Numbered from the stretch's first letter, positions 1-10,160 are shown. The stretch: 64,000 bases of DNA from Eutreptiella sp. 'Long Island Sound 2002' (GCA_964036045.1 OZ038382.1:89203795-89267794); one strand, 5' to 3'. Numbers and translations are program-made. The notes: generated by a model from the letters alone, not told the origin.

Positions 1-606
1 ATGGTCCGAACCAAATATTCCATTCTCTTCCACGTAGACTCCGCATGCATCCCTTCTCCCACCAACTCAGAAATAGGCCGACTCCATTGGTTGAACCAAT
101 TGCTTTGGGACTCAGGTCTTGTCTTGCTATACCCCAATGGGAAATACACTCCCAACCCCCGCATTCAGCAAGCCAACTCTCAACCCAAAAAGCACGTCCT
201 CACTTCTTCCAAGGCCGTAGTCGCCGAAGCACCAGCCGCAACCACCCACATTTCCCTCGCCAAAGCAGCGGCTATCTTCGGCGAAATTGAAAAAAACATT
301 CCACTCCATTTCTCGTCCATGTCAATTGGAACATCACTCCATTACGAGATCACCTATACCAACGACGACTCTCCAATCATTGCACATGGTCAAGAAATCA
401 CAGGGATCAATTTTTCTCAAGGTCAAAACATCAATCTCCAAAAACAACAACACCTAATTCACAACAAGCGCCTCACCACCGACCAAGAGCACATCCATGA
501 ATGGTCTGTCATCGAACAGCTCGGAGCTGACTTTGGTGCCAAGAGTCATAAAAATCAACTTCTCACCAATAAACCTCCCAATGCTAAATACACGAAGCGA
601 AAGTGA
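1..606 (+). CDS. Unrecognised 201-codon ORF at the window edge
   Basis: An ATG lies at the first base of the window and the frame runs to a TGA at 604-606, so the true start may lie outside. The product is polar, rich in Asn, Gln, His, Ser and Thr, with no signal peptide, membrane segment or motif that I recognise. The coding strand is C/A-rich and G-poor, like the LINE ORF at 3011-7744. An ORF1-type product or the fragment of a related element is therefore possible, but no nucleocapsid zinc knuckle is present. It lies 2.4 kb upstream of the LINE ORF, with repeat DNA between. Function unknown. Confidence 0.35.
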   Translation: MVRTKYSILFHVDSACIPSPTNSEIGRLHWLNQLLWDSGLVLLYPNGKYTPNPRIQQANSQPKKHVLTSSKAVVAEAPAATTHISLAKAAAIFGEIEKNIPLHFSSMSIGTSLHYEITYTNDDSPIIAHGQEITGINFSQGQNINLQKQQHLIHNKRLTTDQEHIHEWSVIEQLGADFGAKSHKNQLLTNKPPNAKYTKRK

Positions 607-689
607 GACCCCACGTCTCCTTCCCTCCACGCATATTTCTCTCCACCTTCTCAAAGGTTGTCATGTCAATCTCAGAACCCATTCGCGAA

Positions 690-1500
690 TCTCTACTTCA
701 ACCAGGTTCTCCCCTCCCATACTCCCCCACAGCCATGCTTTCTCTCATCACCAGGAGTGGCGAGGGACCAACCACACCACACACCAGCCACAGAGCAAGC
801 GCCAGCCGAGGAAAGGCAAAGGGAGGAACAGCCAGGCGGCCCCCCCCCCCCCCAAAAAAAAAAAAAGGGGGGGGGGGGTGGGCGCGCGAAAAGAGCCCAC
901 AGCCACCAAACCGCCGCCAACAACACAGAAGGGGGCCAAACCCCCCACCCAGAGGGCACCGAAGACAGGACCCCCAAACAGGTACAGGGGGACCACCCAG
1001 CCAAAACCGGCGACACCAAGCCAGGAACAGCGGCCCAGCGGGAAAAGGAGCACCGAAACAAGCAGAAAAAAAAAAAGGAAAAAAAAAGCCAGCAGCCCAG
1101 CCCGAGAGAAAGGAGACGGGGGGAGAGACCACAAGGCCCGGGACGGGGACACCCAGCAACCGGAAAAAAAAAAAAAAAAAAAAGCGCAAAGAACACAGCC
1201 CGACAACCCAGCCAAGAAGGGCGGGGCACAGCCGAGACCCAGGCCCAGCACGCACGCCCAGACCGCACACCGAAACCGGAAACGGCGGAGGGCAAGGGAA
1301 ACGCGCACGAAACCACACAGGTGCCGAAAGCAGGCCGCCACCAAAGCCCAACCACGAACACCACAAACAGCCGGCAAAAGAGGGACAACACCACAAACCG
1401 AGCGCAAACACACCCACCCAAGACCCCAGCCACAACAGGCAGGGGTAAACAAAACCCACCACCAAACGCAACCCGGACCCAACAACAAACGCAAGCCAAC
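690..1500 (+). repeat. T-poor degenerate satellite tract, left arm flank
   Basis: This stretch is made almost only of C, A and G on the + strand, with very few T. Long open frames on both strands here (for example about 386 codons on the - strand) come from the missing T and A and look like low-complexity Pro/Arg/Lys or Phe/Gly/Val text, not protein. Read on the - strand it contains degenerate copies of the core CCCGCC-N-TTGGCTGGG, which is the monomer core of the satellite at 15000-15850. It is therefore the left counterpart of that array. Confidence 0.6.
841..878 (+). repeat. Adjacent homopolymer runs C, A, G
   Basis: Three pure homopolymer runs of about a dozen bases each abut one another: C, then A, then G. 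Further A runs follow at about 1064-1088 and 1166-1183. Run lengths are unreliable in any assembly, and frames crossing them should not be trusted. Confidence 0.9.
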
Positions 1501-1990
1501 AGTAGGAAACCCAGTGCCCACAGCCCGGGCACTGAGGCAGCCCGTGCCATGCAGGTGACCCGGCCAAACGAGATCCGGAGCCCGGGGGTAAGGCTGCATC
1601 CTAAGGCCAGCGCTGCTTTGGGACGCGAGGCGGAGCGTGCGACACCCAAGCGCCTCGGAACCCTAGTACCAAGAACATGCATGCATGCCTTGGGAACGGG
1701 ATACGCCAGGAAGTCCGGTGAACCCCTAGGGTTCCGCCCAAAGGAGGGGACGTGCGCAAGCACGGGGGCCCACCCTCCCGGCGAGACAAGCACGTCACGC
1801 TGGCGGCGATCAGCCCTCCCGGTGTAGCCCGGGGCCGCTTTGTTGGGGGCCAAAAGTCAGGTCTAGCGGGATGTAAGCCGCCTCCCCTCTTCACGCGCGG
1901 AGCCTCTTCCTGTTCGTCACAGGGGCGACGCCAGGGGGAACCATGGGGCGCCTCTCCACGACCGAGTGCACCTACCTACCTACCTTTCTC
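1501..1990 (+). repeat. Left arm of a ~500-bp inverted repeat
   Basis: This segment recurs in reverse complement at about 14450-14990. Matched landmarks are the CCTAGGG/CCCTAGG block (left near 1726, right near 14743), the GGCATGCC-type block near 1690 and 14780, and the GGAGAGGCGCC block near 1950 and 14515. A tacc/ggta tetranucleotide run lies at the inner end (left 1970-1984, right 14448-14502). The two arms are about 12.5 kb apart. No ORF or RNA gene is evident in the arm. Confidence 0.75.
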
Positions 1991-2588
1991 TCATCACTTA
2001 ATTGCGATATCGGCTTCGAGCTCTCCACTTCCACCAACTCTAATCGAATCTCTTATCGACATAAATGCGTTTATTGTGTGTCGATTCAATCGTCCCCTTC
2101 ACTGCTCTCATTCTAGTTTCTGCAAGTCTCGGTATGTTTCACAACATTCGTCATTTAAATTTTGCACTCGCTTCCTTTGTTCTACTCCAAACTTCTTCAA
2201 CCCTCGCCACGAATCGCTTTTGCCCTCATCGCGCCTCCAACCTGTCTCACTGCTACTCCCGTCATTTTTTTCCCCACCAACCTCTCAACCCGCATGTTCA
2301 GGACAACAATCTATTTCAATTTCCAAGAACGAATCAATTTCCAAGAATGAATCAATCAAAGAAGCTCTCTAAGGAACGACAAGGTTCTCCTTCACTCGCA
2401 CTTGCACATCACCACCGCACAAACACTAACACAACACCTTGCACCCAGCACCACATTCACACGACACAAATCATCACTCCACCTCACTCTACACTCATCG
2501 ATCACCACTCTGCCACCACCGCTCCACTTTTTGCCTGGATTACGATGACATCATCGAATACTTCATCATCATTAAGCTTGCCTATTCC

Positions 2589-3006
2589 CATGCCTCCTCT
2601 TCCGATCACGAGCGCTTCGACATCATGGGGATAATCACAAGTTAACAGAAATCTGATTTGTGTGCCTCACAAATTGCGCCCAAAACACCAAGGTTCACTT
2701 ATTCTCATGCCTCTCCTCCCGAGCACAAGCGCTTCGACATCATGGAGACTATCACAAGTTAACAGAGTTTTGATTTGTGTGTCTCGCGATTTGCGCCCAA
2801 AACACCACGGTTCTCTTATTCTCATGCCTCCCCTCCCGAGCACAAGCGCTTCGACATCATGGAGACTATATCAAGTTAACAGAAATTCAATTTGTGTGCC
2901 TCACGAATTGTGCCCAAAACATGACGGTTCTCTTATTCTCATGCCTCCCCTCCCGAGCACGAGCGCTTTGACATCATGGAGACCTTTACACTTTAACGGA
3001 TTTTGA
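2589..3006 (+). repeat. Four 117-bp tandem monomers upstream of the LINE ORF
   Basis: Monomers start at 2589, 2706, 2823 and 2940, an exact 117-bp period; the fourth is cut short where the LINE ORF begins. Each starts with CATGCCTC and carries a CGCTT(C/T)GACATCATGG block followed by an AAGTTAACAG-like block (changed in the last copy). Because 117 is a multiple of three, one frame stays open through the array (2662-3006). Tandem monomers just ahead of a LINE ORF recall the promoter monomers of some mammalian L1 families; a promoter role here is inference. Confidence 0.85.
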
Positions 3007-3010
3007 GTTT

Positions 3011-6000
3011 ATGTCCCCCACATTGATATTTCATTCCCTTTCGTGTTCACCAACAACCCGACCTCACACCACGAACACACCCACGCTCACAATCACATCA
3101 CTGTCACTCCCACTACCCCATCACCACCCCCCCGACCCAATCGCTGGCGATCCCAACACCGAGCCTAATGGTGACAACAACAACACCACCAAACCCCCCT
3201 TCATTTTTCTTCCTAACCATCCAAACACCACCAAACACCATCACCCAGTACTCTCTAAAACCACATTACAGATCACAACTCATAACACTGCCAAAAACAT
3301 GCACGACATCCAAGCCACCGTCCTCCACCACTTTAGCAAAGGAACAGACATTCTATGCCTTCAGGAAATTCCCTCCAACATTACCCTTGACAACTTCCTT
3401 GGCCTCACCACCTTCGAAAACTATGCCCCCGACAAAACAAACGGCACTGCCATAATCGTCCACAAACACCTCGCTCCCTTTTGCCGCAAAACCCACCACA
3501 CTAACATTCACGGCTGTCTCACTACCATAGACATCACCCTACCGGGATACCCCACATTTCGCATCTTCAATATTTATAAAACCCACATTCAATCACATCA
3601 ACAACGCCTCGCACACGTCATCACCACTCTCCAGCAAAAGGAACCAATTCACCTCCTCATTGGAGACATGAACACTCACCTACAACCACACTTAGACACC
3701 GACAACATCAAACACCCAAAATCCTGGCCTTGGCTCTATGACCAACTACACCCCCCAACCCCAGACACTACCCCCCCGCTACATGACCTTTTTCGGTCCC
3801 AAAACCCCCATCTCCGCCAATGGACAAGGCCCCGTAACAAGCGCCTACCCGACTCCCAATCTCGCATCGATCTCATTATCGCTTCTTCCTCCTTCATTTC
3901 CATATTCAATCCACAAAATACCTTTATCAACACCACCATCAATAACTCCGATCACTACCCTGTCACCTCCACCATTAACATACCTACCAACCCGCTAAAC
4001 ATCTACGACATTCCCCACGCAGACATCTACTACAGAAAACTCAACAAAGAAGAACACAGCAAGTTTCTCCAACGCCTCCACTCCCTGGACACATGGACCC
4101 AAAATAACATGACCTCCATTTTATACTCTCCCATCGACGAATTAATCGACACTACAAACAACATCCTCTGCTCTCTTGTCAACTCCTACAAGTTTGTCAC
4201 CAACCAGCATCATTCCCACAAACCTACCAAAATCGAAAAGGCCTTCACTCACCAACTCAACAACATCCAACCCTCCACCACTTTAACCTCCAAGCAAGCC
4301 AAGACACTTCAACACACCGTGGACAAATGGACTGAAAAGAAAAAACGTCAATCCCAAAAACGTCTCCATCACTCTCTCATTAAAGGACGGAAAATTAAAA
4401 AGTCTCTCAATAACATCTTAACCCCCCGCTCCACCACACCCATGGCCCTATACGACACCAACAACAATCTCACCTCCGACCCCTACTCCCTCTGCGAATC
4501 CATGGGCCAATGCCTCACCGCTTTAGGAGGACCCCCAGACTTCCAGATAGAACCCCAACTTATCGACTCCCTTATGGAGCTCTCCCCTTCCATCCCTCAG
4601 GACGCTCCTCACCCCGAATTCACTGAAATCTTCTTCAACACCTTGCTCTCAAACTCAAACCCAGTCAAAGCCCCTGGCTTTGACAACACCAACCTATACC
4701 TCTTCCACCTAGCTCCCAAACACATAAAGTCTCTCCTCTTTCACATATGCTCCCACTTCATCACCAACCCCATTCCCAAACAATGGCTCACCGCTCGAAT
4801 CTTCCTCCTCTACAAGAAACACGACCCCCACAACCCTATCAATTACCGACCCATAGCTCTTCTCCAAACAATTTATAAAATACTCGCCTCATATGCCGCT
4901 ACCGCCCTAACCTTCTACGCCACCAAATATAACCTACTCCACCACTCCCAATACGGTGGCATCCCCAATCACCGCACCACAGACCACATATTCACCATGA
5001 TCTCCAACATCTCCCTCCACCCCGACATCTACCACCTCTACCTCGACCTCAACAAGGCCTTCAACTCCGTCCCCCACCAAGCCCTATGGCAAATCCTACA
5101 CAACTACAACTTCCCCAAACACATTATCTCTCTCATCCAAAACCTATACTCTCATCCCGCTGACTATCCCACCGTCAATGGCTTCTCTCTTTTTGCCGCC
5201 ATGACTATCAGGGGACTCAGCCAGGGATGCCCAATGTCTCGAATTCTTTTCAATCTCTTCATCGACCCCATAATCCGCAAACTCTCTTGCTTGCTCCCTT
5301 CTCACACCTTCTCCGCTCTGTTCTCCTTTATTGACGACATAGCCCTACAAACTGCCTGCCCCAAAATCCTGCACACTGCACTCTCCTTCCTCTTCAACGT
5401 AGGCCCAAAATACGGCCTCTCCTTCAACGCCACCAAATCCGAACTCCACGCCCTCAACAATGCCCCTCACCTCACCATCCGCATTTCCTCTACTACCCAC
5501 TTCAGCACCTTCGATCAACATTGCAAACCACGCCAATATTACAAATACCTAGGGGTCGTCTTCTTCACTTCTCAACAAAATCAACAAATGTTCCTCCTCC
5601 TAAAAAACCTCGTCAACTCCTTCTTCACCAACCTCCTTCCACTATCCCTATCACACACCGAACTCATCAAACTGTCCAACATTCAACTTATTCCTATCCT
5701 TGCCTACCGCCTCATCTACAATTCCCTCCCCAACAAACTTCTTGCCACACTTGACCACTCCATTTGGGTCAACATAGCATCCCAAGGCAAACTCTCACTC
5801 CGCACTCCCAACAAAACCAAATATTCTCCTCGCCACACTCTTGGTCTTGGCATCACCAGAATATCACACGTTACCCACAGTCAAGCCATCAACCACTTCC
5901 TCCGTTACACATCAAACGAAGGTCCCCCCACATCCAATCGTTCTATCCAACACACCCTTTTCCACCGCGGCCCAGCTTCTAACCTCCTGCAAGACATGCT

Positions 6001-7744
6001 CATCACCTCAGCCCACCACTTCTCCATCCAAACACACAACATTCCACACCACAACCCCTGCCAGGTCCGATCGCTTCCACTCAACTCAGCCATCCAAGTC
6101 GCCCACCTCGACCACAACAACGAAAATTCAAATCTCTGGTTCCCGGGCACAATCATCCAACACAATCTCCACTCCACATCAGTCCAATTCTCCGACAACA
6201 TCTTCCACCTTCACGACACCCACCACTCCTCCTTCATCACTCAAAAGGGCAACGAACTCTCATCCTTTATTACTACCCCCACACTCCCAATATGCCCAAC
6301 CACATTGCAAGACTTCCCCATCTCACATACCACCACCCTATCAACCACACATTTTTTCCAGCTCAAATCCAACCAGAATATTCCCCTTCCCAACTTTTCA
6401 CATCTGGATTATTGGGGCTGTCACGACTTACTCAACGCTCTCCAATCCAACACCACCTACTCTATCATCTATACCGACGGATCAGACGACCCCAACTCTT
6501 CCAATCCCTCTGGATCAGCCGCAATTATCTCCCTCCAACCCAACGAACACACTATCATTACCTCCCCCTCTCCCCTCAAAGGGTCATACCCAGCAGAAAT
6601 CTATGCCATCATCATCTCCCTCCTCTACCCCCAACTCACCACCCTCCCCCAACCGATCATCTTCGCCATCGACAACTTGAGCACATGCCTCACCCTAAAT
6701 ACCCTCCTTCACTTTCACTCTCCCCCCTTCACCACTAGCAACAACTCCTTTGCTCTTTGGTACAATCTCATATGGCATCTTCTCCAACATCTAAAACACA
6801 TCGCCATCCTTTTCACTTGGATCAAAGGACATGCCGATTTCCCCGGCAATGACGCGGCGGACAGTGTCTCCAAATGGAGCACCACCCACTTCGATTACCT
6901 TCTCTCCCCCACAACTTCCACACAACTGGCCATTAACCAAACTCCACTTCCCGGCAAAATAACCTCTAAACTCACGAAATATCAACTCCCAACCGGGCAA
7001 CACAACAACATTCACCTCTCCCTTAGTAATCACTTCTTCCTCAAATCCTCGTGGTTCTCCACTTTCACCTTTAAGTGGGTGAATGGCCTCTTCTCTTGCA
7101 AGGGCTACCAACCCCACTTCACCCTCAACACCTACCTTTGCCCTCTTTGTAACCACCACCACCCCTTAGACCCCATCACCTTCATCACCGAATGCCACAG
7201 TACTAACGCAATACGGCAAAAATTCTTCAACACTTGGAATGGGCACTTCCACAACACCATCATCACTTGGTGGGCCACCGCTTCCAAAGGCGACCGCCGC
7301 AACTTCATTCGAACCCTCATACCCAACACAGGCAGCAATCAATTACGCACACCCCCACCGAACACAACCTACTACTCCAACATCAAATCTCTTCGTCAAG
7401 CCCTAAAACATCGACAAAAACCTCTCACAACCCTCCTCAACGAAACCAAACAATGGCTCATCGACAACCCCATCTCCAACCTTCATCAGTTATCTCCGAC
7501 GTCCACCTCCAACCCCTGGAACGAATCTTTTTCCATTTACAGCACATCATCCACCGCTCCCCACCCACTACGCTTTCCATCCCCTACCAACAAAGAACCA
7601 ACCAACAAACGACCTCACTCTAAACGCCCTACCACAAAACCGAAACCCCCCACCAAAACTTCAGCCATACAACTTCAACACTTTCCGCCTCAACCACTAC
7701 ATCCTCACATCACCAACCGCATACCTCCTCCAAATGACACTTAA
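3011..7744 (+). CDS. LINE ORF2-type polyprotein: endonuclease, RT, RNase H
   Basis: An uninterrupted 1577-codon frame begins with ATG and ends in TAA. Residues 86-325 form an exonuclease-endonuclease-phosphatase domain with Q118-E119, G218-D219-M220-N221, S284-R-I-D287 and S313-D314-H315. That domain nicks target DNA. Residues about 590-905 are the reverse transcriptase, with NYRP at 611-614, a DLNKAF block at 679-684, GLSQGCP at 735-741 and the catalytic F-I-D-D at 773-776. Residues about 1017-1075 look Tudor-like. RNase H follows at 1150-1290 with D1156, E1196, D1221 and D1281. A Cys/His cluster (C1377, C1380, C1395, H1396) lies near the C-terminus, as in plant-type LINEs. The tail is Pro/Thr/Lys-rich. 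The coding strand is strikingly G-poor. The start at 3011 is the first ATG downstream of the monomers in this frame and overlaps nothing. Confidence 0.92.
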   Translation: MSPTLIFHSLSCSPTTRPHTTNTPTLTITSLSLPLPHHHPPDPIAGDPNTEPNGDNNNTTKPPFIFLPNHPNTTKHHHPVLSKTTLQITTHNTAKNMHDIQATVLHHFSKGTDILCLQEIPSNITLDNFLGLTTFENYAPDKTNGTAIIVHKHLAPFCRKTHHTNIHGCLTTIDITLPGYPTFRIFNIYKTHIQSHQQRLAHVITTLQQKEPIHLLIGDMNTHLQPHLDTDNIKHPKSWPWLYDQLHPPTPDTTPPLHDLFRSQNPHLRQWTRPRNKRLPDSQSRIDLIIASSSFISIFNPQNTFINTTINNSDHYPVTSTINIPTNPLNIYDIPHADIYYRKLNKEEHSKFLQRLHSLDTWTQNNMTSILYSPIDELIDTTNNILCSLVNSYKFVTNQHHSHKPTKIEKAFTHQLNNIQPSTTLTSKQAKTLQHTVDKWTEKKKRQSQKRLHHSLIKGRKIKKSLNNILTPRSTTPMALYDTNNNLTSDPYSLCESMGQCLTALGGPPDFQIEPQLIDSLMELSPSIPQDAPHPEFTEIFFNTLLSNSNPVKAPGFDNTNLYLFHLAPKHIKSLLFHICSHFITNPIPKQWLTARIFLLYKKHDPHNPINYRPIALLQTIYKILASYAATALTFYATKYNLLHHSQYGGIPNHRTTDHIFTMISNISLHPDIYHLYLDLNKAFNSVPHQALWQILHNYNFPKHIISLIQNLYSHPADYPTVNGFSLFAAMTIRGLSQGCPMSRILFNLFIDPIIRKLSCLLPSHTFSALFSFIDDIALQTACPKILHTALSFLFNVGPKYGLSFNATKSELHALNNAPHLTIRISSTTHFSTFDQHCKPRQYYKYLGVVFFTSQQNQQMFLLLKNLVNSFFTNLLPLSLSHTELIKLSNIQLIPILAYRLIYNSLPNKLLATLDHSIWVNIASQGKLSLRTPNKTKYSPRHTLGLGITRISHVTHSQAINHFLRYTSNEGPPTSNRSIQHTLFHRGPASNLLQDMLITSAHHFSIQTHNIPHHNPCQVRSLPLNSAIQVAHLDHNNENSNLWFPGTIIQHNLHSTSVQFSDNIFHLHDTHHSSFITQKGNELSSFITTPTLPICPTTLQDFPISHTTTLSTTHFFQLKSNQNIPLPNFSHLDYWGCHDLLNALQSNTTYSIIYTDGSDDPNSSNPSGSAAIISLQPNEHTIITSPSPLKGSYPAEIYAIIISLLYPQLTTLPQPIIFAIDNLSTCLTLNTLLHFHSPPFTTSNNSFALWYNLIWHLLQHLKHIAILFTWIKGHADFPGNDAADSVSKWSTTHFDYLLSPTTSTQLAINQTPLPGKITSKLTKYQLPTGQHNNIHLSLSNHFFLKSSWFSTFTFKWVNGLFSCKGYQPHFTLNTYLCPLCNHHHPLDPITFITECHSTNAIRQKFFNTWNGHFHNTIITWWATASKGDRRNFIRTLIPNTGSNQLRTPPPNTTYYSNIKSLRQALKHRQKPLTTLLNETKQWLIDNPISNLHQLSPTSTSNPWNESFSIYSTSSTAPHPLRFPSPTNKEPTNKRPHSKRPTTKPKPPTKTSAIQLQHFPPQPLHPHITNRIPPPNDT

Positions 7745-7799
7745 CCTCCAGTCCCATCCTTCAACCCCAACGCATACACTCGCTTCACCAGCGGCACTC

Positions 7800-8330
7800 T
7801 CGTCTTGTCAGCAAACAGCAAACAATCAGCAACCAACAGCCAGCAGCCAACAGCCAGCAACAAACAGCAAACAACCAGCAGCAGCAACAGTCAGCAACCA
7901 GCAGCCAGCGACCAACAACCAGTAACCAGCGGCCATCAGCCAACAACCAGCACATCAACCACCCACCGCCTCCCTTCCACAGTAGGACACTTCCAGCGAC
8001 AGCAGCCAGCAAACACCCCCCCCCCCAACCACTCTCCCCAGACACCCCAGACATTATCCCCCCCCCCCCGGCTACCTGCTCCCCTCTTCCGACACTCCTT
8101 CGACCTGTATCAGCAAGCAAGTAGCACCCAGCTACCATCCAGCAGCAAACATCCAGCAACCAGCAGCCAGCGACCAGCAGCCAGCAGTCCTCAGCCAACG
8201 ACAAACAGCAGCAGCAGTCAACATCCAGCACCCAGCAGCCATGAGCAATCAGCCAGTATGAAGCAGCCGCCAACACCCACCAACACGCAGCCAGCAACCA
8301 ACAGCCATCTGACACATCAGCCTTCACCCG
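7800..8330 (+). repeat. CAG/CAAC-rich minisatellite at the LINE 3' end
   Basis: Irregular units of the type CAGCAACCAACAGC repeat from just after the LINE stop codon, interrupted at about 7960-8120 by C-rich sequence with runs of 8-10 C. All three frames translate to Ser/Gln/Asn/Thr text, so the 236-codon and antisense 180-codon frames here are not taken as genes. The position suggests a simple-repeat 3' tail of the LINE instead of poly(A). Confidence 0.7.
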
Positions 8331-8926
8331 TCACCCACCTACACGGCAGGACACAACACCGTCACCACACTGCACCACACTGCACCGCTGTATGCACAGC
8401 TCTGCGCACCAGGAAACCTTACCGATCCATTGAGTCTTCTTTGTTTGAGCCATCAATTGGAATTTTTCTTTTCAATTTTTTTTTAGGACCACTACGGCAA
8501 GAGCGCAAGACTTGAGCAGAATGAAAGGGCTTTGTACTTTAGTAATTCTCAGATCAGCTACAGGGCCCCAGACTGATTTCAGGCAAGCCAGAATGTTCCA
8601 GTCTGTTTTACTTTTTGCCCCTGCACTTGCTCGCTTCTCTTCGCTCAATCCACTGGTCCTTTTTCCTTTATATCATCTTTTTGTTATTTTGCCTTGGTAT
8701 AGGCTATATATCCCTTTGCATCTTTCACCGAAATGGCTTCCACTAGTATTTTAACCTTTTCAGGCCCATGGTGCAGTTCATGCAGTGTTTTCACCCTGAC
8801 TTGGTTTGTAAATACCCGCGGCTGTCCTTCGGAGAACTTCGGCTCACCATGAACGCTCATTTTGCCCATGGTTAGGCCGCTTTGGTGCAATGCTTTGGGC
8901 GGGGGACTGCCATGCCTCAAAAAAAC
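8331..8926. other. No gene seen
   Basis: Mixed-composition DNA between the LINE tail and the first direct repeat. Only frames under 85 codons occur and none has a recognisable motif. Confidence 0.6.
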
Positions 8927-9347
8927 CACAGTTTATTCAGTAGCGATTATACATTTACAGATTACCAAGTGACGTAAAATGAAAATTTATGCATTAATAT
9001 ATCCTATTCTACCAGCCCTTCCTGCTAAGTATATAAAGTTACGTGTACACAGACGTCATGCTTCCCTTTTCCGACAACCTGCCTAATGCAATGCGCTGCA
9101 GTACTTTAACCTGACACAAATGTTCCCCTTTGCTCGAGGCCTCACGCAGAAAATGGACACAAAACAAAAAATTTTGGTGGAGTACCCATGGGGCGTGCCA
9201 CTTCAACGACAATATCTATGTCGTGATAATTGTCTATGACGTGCTACACACATCCATTTAAGTAATTATTGTTTTATGCCTTTTCAAACCTGTCCTTTTC
9301 AAACCTTTTCAGTTGCTTTTGACCATGCAACTAGGAAAGAAATTGAT

Positions 9348-9595
9348 GGAAAAAAACGGCAAGAGGCAAGAACACGGAATCCCAAAGGCGCAACAGGAAC
9401 CTTGCAAAGCATGTAGTCTTTGAGCAGGGAAGTCCTCAGCTTGCTAGGAAGGCTGAGGAAGCAGGTGTTGCAGAACTGAAAAACGTAGATATTGCATCTA
9501 TCCCAGAAGTTGCAAAGCTGTTTCACCTCTTTGCTCAAGAGAAAGCAGGACGAGACGATGTGATATCTACAGTTTCTGCTGTTGTCCACCAGTAG
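9348..9595 (+). pseudogene. Unidentified small protein, copy A
   Basis: The frame is open from about 9348 (after an in-frame TGA) to the TAG at 9593-9595 and has no ATG start. It encodes about 80 residues that match copy B (16445 onward) along their whole length, including NLAKHV, PQLA(R/K)KAEEAGVA, NVD(I/V)ASIPEVAK and QEKAGRDDV. Differences between the copies fall mostly as conservative changes with the frame preserved, which suggests the segment once encoded, or still encodes, a protein. It is Lys/Arg-rich at the N-terminus and probably helical. I do not recognise the family. In copy A the frame stops before the minisatellite; in copy B it reads into it. Confidence 0.45.
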
Positions 9596-9654
9596 CAGAC
9601 ATTAAAGAGATTGTACCAACCATCCAGCAGATTCGGACTGCGTGAAACCTGGGA

Positions 9655-10110
9655 CAGTGAAATGCCGCAAGGTGCGACAGGAAGGCGACAGGGTGGCGAC
9701 AGGAAGACGACAGGGTGGCGGCAGAAAGACGACAGGAAAGCGGCGAGAAAGCAGCAGGAAAGGGACCGGAAGCCACAGGCAGGCGCCAGGATGGCGACAG
9801 GGGAGTTGTAACGGAAGGACAACAGGAGGGCAACCGGGGGCGACAGGGGGGTGACAGAGAGACAGCAGCAAAAGCAACAGGAAACAAGACGTAGCGACAG
9901 GATACGCGACAGAAAAGCGAGACGAAGAGGACAGGAGGGCAACAAGGCTAGCAGCAACAGGCAAGCAACAGGGAGGCGACAGGAAAAAGGGACAGGAGAG
10001 CAACAGGGGAGCGACAGGAGAGCAACAGGAGAGCAGCTGGTGTTTTTTTGCTACAGGAAGGCAACAGGAAGTCGACAGGGGTGCAACAGAAGGGCAACAG
10101 GCTTGTTGAA
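9655..10110 (+). repeat. GGCGACAGGAA-type minisatellite, copy A
   Basis: Irregular 9-11-bp units around GGCGACAGG and GGCAACAGG fill this part of direct repeat A. Frames through it give Arg/Gln/Gly-rich or, on the - strand, Leu/Ser/Pro/Cys-rich text; I do not count these as genes. The same array follows the same protein segment at 16790-17210. Confidence 0.8.
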
Positions 10111-10160
10111 GATGACAAGGGAGACAAAATAGTAGAAGGACTTTTATATAGGTGGATAAA

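Larger units (their letters stand above)
2050..8330 (+). mobile_element. LINE-type non-LTR retrotransposon
   Basis: The element consists of tandem 117-bp monomers (2589-3006), one large ORF with an apurinic-type endonuclease, RT and RNase H (3011-7744), and a CAG/CAAC-rich 3' tail (about 7800-8330). This is the layout of a non-LTR retrotransposon that primes reverse transcription at a nick made by its own endonuclease. The left limit is a guess: C-rich pyrimidine-biased sequence begins near 2050, just inside the inverted repeat arm. I saw no target-site duplication. The ORF is intact, so this copy may be young. Confidence 0.75.
8927..10160 (+). repeat. Direct repeat copy A (~1.24 kb)
   Basis: Starting at TTATACATTTACAGAT and ending after GGGAGACAAAATAG, this block recurs in the same orientation at about 16039-17285. 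Shared landmarks in order are AGTACCCATGGGG, the CTTCAACGACAATATCTAT block, the coding segment, the CCAACCATCCAGCAGATTCG block and the GGCGACAGGAA minisatellite. The copies differ by many substitutions and small indels. No terminal inverted repeats or target duplication were found, so the class of element is unknown. Confidence 0.8.

Noticed and set aside
693-1853. 386-codon - strand frame and parallel long frames on both strands
   Set aside because: They result from T-poor composition and homopolymers; the translations are low complexity with no motif.
7785-8515. 180-codon - and 236-codon + frames after the LINE
   Set aside because: They translate the CAG/CAAC minisatellite.
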